Shown here: one piece after another, positions 1 through 5,502 of the stretch
Position numbering within the stretch: the first letter of the stretch is position 1
Layout of the letters: each line of letters begins with the position of its first letter
From: Pseudohongiella sp.
Lineage (GTDB): Bacteria > Pseudomonadota > Gammaproteobacteria > Pseudomonadales > Pseudohongiellaceae
Reading direction: 5' to 3'
Length of the DNA: 5,502 nt
NCBI GenBank assembly: GCA_030652635.1
Contig: JAUSPW010000377.1
Coordinates: forward strand, 1-5,502
The notes under the pieces: generated by a model
What the model saw: the letters and a program-made list of their open reading frames with translations, nothing else
Database searches by the model: none
Told to the model about the DNA's origin: nothing
Position numbers and translations under genes: made by a program

Positions 1-2057
1 GTCGCAGCGGCGAACCTTACGTCACGCACCCGCTTGCAGTTGCCAACATTCTTTGTGATATGCACATGGACCATCAGAGCCTGATGGCTGCCATGCTGCA
101 CGACGTGATTGAAGACACCGGCGTCAGTAAAACGGCCATCAAAGGTCAATTCGGCGACACCGTGGCTGATATGGTTGACGGCGTCAGCAAACTCAACAAG
201 ATCACCTTCAGCAGTCACGCCGAAGCCCAAGCCGAGAACTTCCAGAAAATGGCCTTGGCCATGGCACGTGACCTGCGGGTTATTCTGGTGAAACTTGCCG
301 ATCGTCTGCACAACATGCGTACGCTGGATGTGCTCAGCCCTGAAAAACGTCGCCGGATAGCACGTGAAACCCTGGATATTTATGCGCCAATCGCCAACCG
401 ACTGGGGATGAATGCTGTTCGTGTTGAGTTCGAAGAACTGGGTTTTGCTGCCTTGCATCCCATGCGCGCAAGACGTCTGGATGCGGCCGTCAAAGCTGTC
501 CGTGGCAACCGCAAAGAAATTGTTAAACAGATACAAACGGCCATCGAAGCCTGTCTCGCGCGCGAGGGTCTACCCGGTCGCACCATTGGTCGCGAAAAAC
601 ACCTGTATAGCATCTACGAAAAAATGCGCAGTAAACGCAAACCATTTTCCGAGATTATGGACGTTTACGCGTTCCGTATTGTGGTGGATTCCGTTGACAC
701 CTGTTACCGGGTATTAGGCGCGGTACACAACCTGTTCAAACCAGTTCCCGGCAGATTCAAAGACTATATCGCAATCCCCAAGGCAAACGGTTACCAATCA
801 TTGCACACCACCTTGTTTGGCATGCACGGCGTTCCCATCGAGATTCAGATCCGTACGGAAGAAATGGAAGCGATGGCCAATAACGGTATCGCCGCGCACT
901 GGTTATACAAATCTTCCGATGACATTTCCAGCAACGCGCACATTCGTGCAAGGCAATGGGTCAACGGTCTGCTGGAGATGCAGCAGAACGCGGGTAATTC
1001 CCTGGAATTTATTGAAAACGTCAAAATTGACCTGTTCCCTGATGAGATTTACGTGTTTACACCCAAAGGTCGCATCATGGAGCTGCCGGCGGGATCAACA
1101 GCCGTCGATTTTGCGTACGCAGTGCATACTGATGTTGGCAACTCTTGTGTGGCTTGCCGTATCAGCCGCCGATTGGCGCCCTTGAGTGAGCCGTTGGAAA
1201 GCGGGCAAACCGTCGAAATTATTACTTCACCCGGTGCGCAGCCCAACCCGGCCTGGCTCAGTTTTGTGGTCTCAGGCAAGGCGCGCAGCAACATCCGTCA
1301 CTACCTGAAAAACCAGCGCCAATCCGAATCTATTGCACTGGGCCGCCGCCTGTTAAACAAAATCCTGGCCGGATACGGCACTCAAATTGAAAAAATGAGT
1401 GCAGAAGACATCAAGCTAGCGCTGGAACAATTGAATGTTGCTGAACTGGATACGCTGTTGAGTGACATCGGGTTGGGAAATCGTATGGCGCATATGGTTG
1501 CGCAAAAAATGCTGCCTGAAGCACGGACACCGGACACCCCAAAAAGCGGATCGAAGGATAGTAAACAATCGTCCCTGACCATTCGCGGCTCGGAAGGCAT
1601 GGTCATGAGTTATGCCAAGTGCTGCTACCCGATTCCGGGCGACCCGATTGTTGGGCATATCAGCTCGGGGCGCGGGATGGTCATCCACACCGAGACCTGC
1701 AACAACATTGCCGAGTTCCGAAATAGTCCGGAAAAGATCATTCCTGTGCGCTGGGATCCGGAAGTGGATGGCGAGTTTGCCGTTGAGTTACGCGTTGAGT
1801 TGGAAAATGAACGGGGCATTATTGCCAAACTGGCGACCGCCATTACCAGCAAAGAAGCCAATATTGAACGTATCAGTACCGTGGAACGCGACGCGCGCTT
1901 CAGCATCGTTAATCTGTTGTTGAACGTGCGCAATCGTATTCACCTGGCGCGCGTCATGAAGCATATACGCTTGATCAAACCGGTCACCATAGTCGCTCGT
2001 GTTAAAAGTAAAAAGCTCAGCAAATCCTCTAAAAGCAGCGCGCCGCTTGAGGGATGA
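1..2057 (+). CDS. spoT: Bifunctional (p)ppGpp synthetase/hydrolase SpoT, 5' end cut by window edge
   Basis: SpoT hydrolyses and weakly makes the alarmone (p)ppGpp in the cytoplasm. The frame is open from the first full codon at base 3, whose residues RSGEPYVTHPLAVAN match E. coli SpoT from about residue 40, so only a short N-terminus is missing. The ATG at 60 is internal. Visible in order: the hydrolase HD motif HDVIEDT (from 99) and RLHNMRT; the synthetase domain with RFKD (753-764), the basic form typical of bifunctional enzymes, KANGYQSLHT, and EIQIRT with its conserved Glu at 840; a TGS domain from about 1041; a helical region; a zinc-finger-like Cys cluster (KCC at 1617-1625, His at 1686, Cys at 1698); and a C-terminal ACT domain from about 1776. 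Both catalytic centres look intact. The last 16 or so residues form a Lys/Ser-rich tail beyond the usual end. RelA is unlikely, because RelA has a degenerate hydrolase site and an acidic motif in place of RFKD. Confidence 0.97.
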   Translation, partial: RSGEPYVTHPLAVANILCDMHMDHQSLMAAMLHDVIEDTGVSKTAIKGQFGDTVADMVDGVSKLNKITFSSHAEAQAENFQKMALAMARDLRVILVKLADRLHNMRTLDVLSPEKRRRIARETLDIYAPIANRLGMNAVRVEFEELGFAALHPMRARRLDAAVKAVRGNRKEIVKQIQTAIEACLAREGLPGRTIGREKHLYSIYEKMRSKRKPFSEIMDVYAFRIVVDSVDTCYRVLGAVHNLFKPVPGRFKDYIAIPKANGYQSLHTTLFGMHGVPIEIQIRTEEMEAMANNGIAAHWLYKSSDDISSNAHIRARQWVNGLLEMQQNAGNSLEFIENVKIDLFPDEIYVFTPKGRIMELPAGSTAVDFAYAVHTDVGNSCVACRISRRLAPLSEPLESGQTVEIITSPGAQPNPAWLSFVVSGKARSNIRHYLKNQRQSESIALGRRLLNKILAGYGTQIEKMSAEDIKLALEQLNVAELDTLLSDIGLGNRMAHMVAQKMLPEARTPDTPKSGSKDSKQSSLTIRGSEGMVMSYAKCCYPIPGDPIVGHISSGRGMVIHTETCNNIAEFRNSPEKIIPVRWDPEVDGEFAVELRVELENERGIIAKLATAITSKEANIERISTVERDARFSIVNLLLNVRNRIHLARVMKHIRLIKPVTIVARVKSKKLSKSSKSSAPLEG

Positions 2058-2074
2058 CAAATAGTGTACCGAGC

Positions 2075-2095
2075 GTGAGTGGTTGCTCACCTTTT
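2075..2095 (+). terminator. Weak hairpin with short T run between spoT and ridA
   Basis: GTGAG at 2075-2079 can pair with CTCAC at 2086-2090. A T-G wobble extends the stem to six pairs around a GGTT loop. It is followed by C and TTTT, then an A/T-rich stretch. It lies 17 bases after the spoT stop and before the ridA ribosome binding site, where it could act as a partial terminator or processing site. The stem is short and the T run is interrupted, so strong termination is doubtful and readthrough into ridA is expected. Confidence 0.27.
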
Positions 2096-2113
2096 AAATT
2101 TATCTCCTAAAAC

Positions 2114-2117
2114 AAGG
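2114..2117 (+). promoter_or_regulatory. ridA ribosome binding site
   Basis: AAGG lies six bases before the ATG at 2124. It supports that start over an in-frame GTG at 2079, which would add 15 residues not seen in the RidA family and would place the start codon inside the hairpin. Confidence 0.6.
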
Positions 2118-2123
2118 TTAACC

Positions 2124-2519
2124 ATGGCAGAAAAATTCGCAATTTCCACACCACATGCGCCCGCTGCCATTGGGCCGTACTCGCAAGCGATACGCGCCGG
2201 GGATACGGTTTACCTGTCCGGTCAAATCCCGCTTGACCCTGTCACCATGGAAATTGTTGAGGGCGGCATCGAAGCCCAGACTCGGCGTGTCATGTCGAAT
2301 ATGGCGGCCGTCGCAGCAGAAGCCGGCGGCACGCTGGATGATTGTGTGAAGCTCACCATTTATCTGACCAATCTTGCTGATTTTGGCACCGTGAACGCAG
2401 TGATGCAGGAGTTCTTCAAACCGCCTTATCCCGCACGGGCAACCATTCAGATTTCCGCATTGCCAAGACAGTCACAGGTGGAAATCGACGCCATCATGTA
2501 TTTGCCAGTCGCTGTTTAA
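2124..2519 (+). CDS. ridA: RidA family 2-iminobutanoate/2-iminopropanoate deaminase (YjgF/YER057c/UK114)
   Basis: RidA hydrolyses reactive enamine/imine intermediates released by pyridoxal-phosphate enzymes such as threonine dehydratase, giving the 2-oxoacid and ammonia. This protects PLP enzymes from damage. The 131-residue product is close to the usual 126-130. It opens with the family start signature, here HAPAAIGPYSQAI at residues 11-23, followed by LSGQIPLDP. The substrate-carboxylate-binding Arg is in PPYPARAT at residue 105, the same number as in E. coli RidA, and the conserved acidic residue of QVEIDAI is Glu120. These fit the catalytically active RidA subgroup rather than the Rid groups lacking the Arg. 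The family forms cytoplasmic trimers with active sites between subunits. The gene sits 66 bases after spoT and 22 bases before recG. An adjacent spoT-ridA pair is known in other gammaproteobacteria, including Pseudomonas. No feature suggests damage or transfer. Confidence 0.95.
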   Translation: MAEKFAISTPHAPAAIGPYSQAIRAGDTVYLSGQIPLDPVTMEIVEGGIEAQTRRVMSNMAAVAAEAGGTLDDCVKLTIYLTNLADFGTVNAVMQEFFKPPYPARATIQISALPRQSQVEIDAIMYLPVAV

Positions 2520-2525
2520 GCGAAC

Positions 2526-2532
2526 AGGGGGA
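2526..2532 (+). promoter_or_regulatory. recG ribosome binding site
   Basis: AGGGGGA lies nine bases before the ATG at 2542, inside the 22-base gap after the ridA stop. The purine-rich match and the tight gap support this recG start and suggest that ridA and recG share a transcript. Confidence 0.6.
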
Positions 2533-2541
2533 TCGGGACGT

Positions 2542-4656
2542 ATGCCCGGCAAGCCTGCCTCGCCACAACAGCAACTCAGCACTCTGCCACTCGAGGCCCT
2601 GAAGGGTGTCGGGCCGGGCCTGAAACAGCGCTTGGCCATCTTGCACCTCCACAGTGTTCAAGATCTGTTGTTTCATCTTCCGCTGCGTTACCAGGATAGA
2701 ACCCGCCTTGCTCCAATTGGACGGGTGCTACTGGGCCAGGACGTTATGCTGGAAGGTGATGTAGTCCACTGCGACATAGAATTTGGCCGCCGACGCAGCC
2801 TGGTATGCCGCATCAAGGATGGCACTGGCCTGTTAAGCCTGAGGTTTTTCCATTTCAGTGCGGCACAGAAAAACATGCTGAGCCCGGGAACACGAGTGCG
2901 TTGTTTTGGCGAAATCCGTCCCGGGAAAACCGGCTTTGAGATTTACCATCCTGAGTATCAAGTTATCAAACCGGGCGAGACTCCGGCGCTTTCTGACAGT
3001 CTGACACCCATTTACCCGGCAACAGAAGGACTGCAACAGACGCGTTTGCGCAACCTGATTGATCAGGCACTGGCGCTCATCACACCCGAATCTCTGCGCG
3101 AGTGGATACCACAAACGGTGCTTGCGCAAGTGATCCGGCAGACGCGGTGGCCAAGTCTTTCCCAGGCTCTCGCCTATTTGCACCATCCCCCCGTAGATGC
3201 GCCGGTTCAACAGCTATTTGATGGAGCGCACCCGGCTCAACAACGACTCGCGTTTGAGGAGTTACTGAGTCACCGCCTGTGTCTGCGACGATTGCGCAAA
3301 CAATCGGCCGTGCAACAGGGGCCTGAAATGCGTGCTCAACATCGGTATCGGACGCAGTTTCTGCATCAATTACCCTTCAAGCTGACCGGCGCGCAGCAAA
3401 AAGTCAGTGCAGAAATCAGTGCCGATCTTCAACAACCCAGACCGATGCTGCGTTTGCTGCAGGGAGATGTAGGGTCCGGCAAAACCGTGGTTGCTGCGCT
3501 GGCGGCACTACAAGCCGTCGACAATGATTTTCAGGCTGCCATCATGGCGCCCACTGAATTATTGGCGGAACAACATTATTTTAACTTCTGCCAATGGCTC
3601 GAGCCCTTGGGTCTTAAAATCGGATGGTTGAGTGGCAAGGTCAAAGGCAAACAACGGCGCGAAACATTGGCTCACATCGCCGATGGTTCTGCTCAGCTTG
3701 TGGTAGGTACCCATGCGCTGTTTCAGGATGAGGTGGTCTTCCAGCGTCTTGGGCTGGTGATTATTGATGAGCAGCATCGCTTTGGTGTTCATCAAAGACT
3801 CGCCCTGCGCGAAAAAGGACTTAATAAGCAAACCCAGCCGCATCAACTGGTCATGACCGCCACCCCTATCCCACGGACCTTGGCGATGAGTGCTTATGCT
3901 GATCTTGATGTCAGTATCATTAATGAATTGCCGCCTGGGCGCACTCCCGTCAACACACTCATTATCGCTAACACCCGCCGACCAGAGGTGATTGCCCGTA
4001 TCCATGCGGCGTGCCAGTCGGGTAGCCAGGCCTACTGGGTTTGTACCTTGATAGAAGAGTCTGAAGCACTTGAATGCCAGGCAGCCGAAGTAACCTGGCA
4101 AGCGTTGCAGTCGCAGCTGCCTGACTTGAACATTGGGTTGATCCATGGTCGCTTGAAGCCCGTAGAAAAAGCTTCTGTCATGACGGCATTTAAGAAAGGC
4201 GAGCTTCACTTGTTAGTTGCGACCACGGTGATTGAGGTAGGTGTAGACGTCCCAAATGCCAGTTTGATGATTATCGAAAACCCCGAAAGACTGGGTCTGG
4301 CGCAGTTGCATCAATTACGTGGCCGCGTCGGCCGCGGTGCAAAGGCCAGCCATTGCCTGCTTTTATATCAAACGCCTTTATCTCATGCCGGGAAATTGCG
4401 ATTAGGCATCATGCGTGATAGTAATGATGGTTTTTATATTGCAGAACAGGATCTTGCGCTGCGCGGCCCCGGGCAGGTTCTAGGCACCCAGCAAACCGGG
4501 TTGATGAGCTTTCGCATAGCCGATCTGGTACGTGACGCTGACTTGCTTGATCCGGTAAAATCAGCAGCTGATTACATTGAACACTCCTATCCTTCACACG
4601 TTGACCCGCTGGTAGATCGGTGGCTGGGCGACAGGGAACTCTACGGCAATGTCTGA
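2542..4656 (+). CDS. recG: ATP-dependent DNA helicase RecG
   Basis: RecG is a monomeric double-stranded DNA translocase that regresses stalled forks and processes Holliday junctions, D-loops and R-loops. The 704 residues are slightly longer than E. coli RecG (693), mainly through an N-terminal extension, and the protein is complete. The N-terminal part holds the wedge/OB-fold domain, with LKGVGPGLKQRLA near residue 20, HLPLRYQDRT, and RFFHF at 101-105, probably part of the aromatic wedge surface that splits the fork. The SF2 motor follows: Walker A GDVGSGKT at 308-315, APTELLAEQH, the DEQH box at 409-412 (Walker B), TATP at 439-442, VATTVIEVGVDVPNAS, and motif VI QLRGRVGRG from 591. The C-terminal RDSNDGF and GPGQVLGTQQTG segments are the RecG-type TRG/hook region, which distinguishes it from Mfd and PriA. 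All ATPase motifs look intact. The start is set by a strong ribosome binding site, and the stop overlaps the next gene by 8 bases. Confidence 0.98.
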   Translation: MPGKPASPQQQLSTLPLEALKGVGPGLKQRLAILHLHSVQDLLFHLPLRYQDRTRLAPIGRVLLGQDVMLEGDVVHCDIEFGRRRSLVCRIKDGTGLLSLRFFHFSAAQKNMLSPGTRVRCFGEIRPGKTGFEIYHPEYQVIKPGETPALSDSLTPIYPATEGLQQTRLRNLIDQALALITPESLREWIPQTVLAQVIRQTRWPSLSQALAYLHHPPVDAPVQQLFDGAHPAQQRLAFEELLSHRLCLRRLRKQSAVQQGPEMRAQHRYRTQFLHQLPFKLTGAQQKVSAEISADLQQPRPMLRLLQGDVGSGKTVVAALAALQAVDNDFQAAIMAPTELLAEQHYFNFCQWLEPLGLKIGWLSGKVKGKQRRETLAHIADGSAQLVVGTHALFQDEVVFQRLGLVIIDEQHRFGVHQRLALREKGLNKQTQPHQLVMTATPIPRTLAMSAYADLDVSIINELPPGRTPVNTLIIANTRRPEVIARIHAACQSGSQAYWVCTLIEESEALECQAAEVTWQALQSQLPDLNIGLIHGRLKPVEKASVMTAFKKGELHLLVATTVIEVGVDVPNASLMIIENPERLGLAQLHQLRGRVGRGAKASHCLLLYQTPLSHAGKLRLGIMRDSNDGFYIAEQDLALRGPGQVLGTQQTGLMSFRIADLVRDADLLDPVKSAADYIEHSYPSHVDPLVDRWLGDRELYGNV
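4633..4637 (+). promoter_or_regulatory. Candidate ribosome binding site for the HDOD gene, inside the recG 3' end
   Basis: AGGGA lies 11 bases before the ATG at 4649. The spacing is on the long side, so initiation may depend on ribosomes finishing recG. No ATG, GTG or TTG start lies upstream in this frame after the in-frame TAG at 4613-4615, which makes 4649 the best start. Confidence 0.4.
4649..4656 (+). other. 8-base overlap of recG stop and HDOD gene start
   Basis: ATGTCTGA contains the ATG of the downstream gene and the TGA (4654-4656) that ends recG, in a different frame. Such overlaps usually mean co-transcription and coupled translation. Confidence 0.8.
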
Positions 4657-5502
4657 ATCCTTTTTGGTAGTGCGTTGTGTACTGGTACAGGATGACTTGG
4701 GGATAGCTCAATGTATTCTGACGGCCGATGCAATGCTGGATCTGAACAGCCTGCAAACACATGCTCAGCGCAAACTGTTGCCCATGTCGCATCACGATAT
4801 CGTGAAAGCGTCGCGCAGCCGTCGGCTGCCACTGATCAGTGGCAGCGAAAATTTTTACTTGCTGCCCACGTTTGTGGATACCAGTCTTGCCGGCAAAGGC
4901 AACTTGGTGGTGGATTCTCAAGGCGGCACACTGGGGACGCTGCGCGACACCATACACAATCAGGGTCAGCATGTGCGTCACTTGGAGTTCGCCGTGCCCG
5001 CGTCCAAACTGCGGCATGATCTTCCGGACGCCGGGGAAGACTCCAAAAGAATTCATGATTCCATCGGCAACTTTACGTCCTTGCGGATCAAACAACGTCT
5101 GGATGAAACGTTGGAGATTCCGCCGCTGTCAGCGACGGCAGACCGCATCATGCAATTACGCGCCAATCCGAACGCCACCGTAAACGAGCTCACCAGCATT
5201 GTGGAAGCCGATCCAAGTCTTGCCGCGCAAGTGGTGAGCTGGGCATCGTCGCCCTATTATGCGGCACCCGGAAAAATCCGCTCGGTACAGGATGCTATCG
5301 TGCGTGTTCTGGGTTTTGATTTGGTCAGCAATCTGGCTGTGGGCCTAATTCTCGGCCGCTCAGTTGCTTTGCCAAAAGAAGCTGCTGATGGTTTTACGCC
5401 CTATTGGTTGCAGGCGGTGTACTGTTCAACAGCGGTAGAAGCTCTGGCAAGGCAGATGCCAGTCAGTAAACGTCCCCGCCAGGGCATGATGTATCTGGCT
5501 GG
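4649..5502 (+). CDS. YbaK-like aminoacyl-tRNA deacylase-type domain plus HDOD domain protein, 3' end cut by window edge
   Basis: The frame is open from ATG 4649 to the window edge: 284 full codons and two bases. Residues about 5-125 resemble the YbaK/ProXp aminoacyl-tRNA deacylase fold: a strand pair VVRCVLVQDD and IAQCILTADAMLDL, then LLPMSHHDIVKAS, LLPTFVDTSL and a further strand around residue 85. The match is weak and starts midway into the family, without the usual N-terminal helix and the conserved Lys segment, so editing activity is doubtful. From about residue 145 comes a clear HDOD domain: RIKQRLDETLEIPPLSAT, a helix rich in hydrophobics, VEADPSLAAQVVSWASSPYY, and IRSVQDAIVRVLGFDLVSNLA. 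HDOD is related to HD phosphohydrolases but lacks their metal-binding His-Asp pair, and usually acts as a regulatory or scaffolding module in signalling and stress. The order matches proteins annotated in Pseudomonas and relatives as aminoacyl-tRNA deacylase and HDOD domain-containing. Base use resembles its neighbours. Its partner and exact role are unknown. The HDOD call is firm and the YbaK-like call moderate. Confidence 0.85.
   Translation, partial: MSESFLVVRCVLVQDDLGIAQCILTADAMLDLNSLQTHAQRKLLPMSHHDIVKASRSRRLPLISGSENFYLLPTFVDTSLAGKGNLVVDSQGGTLGTLRDTIHNQGQHVRHLEFAVPASKLRHDLPDAGEDSKRIHDSIGNFTSLRIKQRLDETLEIPPLSATADRIMQLRANPNATVNELTSIVEADPSLAAQVVSWASSPYYAAPGKIRSVQDAIVRVLGFDLVSNLAVGLILGRSVALPKEAADGFTPYWLQAVYCSTAVEALARQMPVSKRPRQGMMYLA

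Noticed and set aside
60..62. ATG at 60 as the real start of spoT
   Set aside because: The conserved SpoT sequence continues upstream in frame to the window edge, so the true start lies outside the window.
2083..2111. Sigma-70 promoter in the spoT-ridA gap, with TTGCTC as -35 box
   Set aside because: At 17-base spacing the -10 position reads CCTAAA, a poor match, and the -35 element lies inside the hairpin. Support is too weak to annotate.
2079..2123. GTG at 2079 as an upstream start for ridA
   Set aside because: It would add 15 residues not found in RidA proteins and lacks a good ribosome binding site. The ATG at 2124 has AAGG at proper spacing and gives a normal N-terminus.
3559..4209. 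Minus-strand open frame of 216 codons
   Set aside because: It lies wholly antisense to the conserved motor domain of recG, and its product shows no recognisable family or domain pattern. It is best explained by the codon bias of recG.
4409..5095. Minus-strand open frame of 228 codons across the recG 3' end and the HDOD gene
   Set aside because: It is antisense to two clearly conserved proteins and their junction, with a Gln/His/Arg-rich product that resembles no known family.
4711..5183. Two other plus-strand open frames (4711-5019 and 4839-5183)
   Set aside because: Both overlap the frame starting at 4649, which encodes the recognisable HDOD sequence. Their products show no family features.

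Overview
The window reads as a stretch of gammaproteobacterial chromosome of roughly balanced base composition. All four genes are on the + strand and closely packed: the 3' part of spoT, then ridA, recG, and the 5' part of a gene for a YbaK-like/HDOD protein. SpoT and RecG align from memory almost motif for motif with their E. coli counterparts. The order spoT-ridA-recG-HDOD, with ridA where E. coli has trmH, resembles Pseudomonas and related lineages (Pseudomonadales, Oceanospirillales or Cellvibrionales-like) more than enterics. I cannot name a genus.

Layout. Bases 1-2057 hold SpoT without about its first 40 residues. Bases 2058-2123 are a short gap with a weak hairpin and the ridA ribosome binding site. 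Bases 2124-2519 encode RidA (131 aa). A 22-base gap with a strong purine-rich ribosome binding site leads to recG (2542-4656, 704 aa). The last gene starts at 4649, overlaps the recG stop by 8 bases, and is still open at the window edge (284 full codons visible). No stretch over 300 bases lacks a gene. I saw no tRNA, rRNA, insertion sequence, CRISPR array or attachment site.

How the genes relate. SpoT sets (p)ppGpp levels, RidA removes reactive enamine/imine by-products of amino acid metabolism, and RecG remodels stalled replication forks and recombination intermediates. The last protein pairs a degenerate-looking aminoacyl-tRNA deacylase-type domain with an HDOD scaffold domain, probably in a signalling or regulatory role. 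Spacing from ridA onward suggests co-transcription and translational coupling. The common thread is stress physiology, but conserved gene order alone does not prove a joint pathway.

This is mostly a conventional housekeeping region, and I found no convincing undescribed system. The least understood part is the C-terminal gene, where a shortened YbaK-like module is joined to HDOD and overlaps recG.
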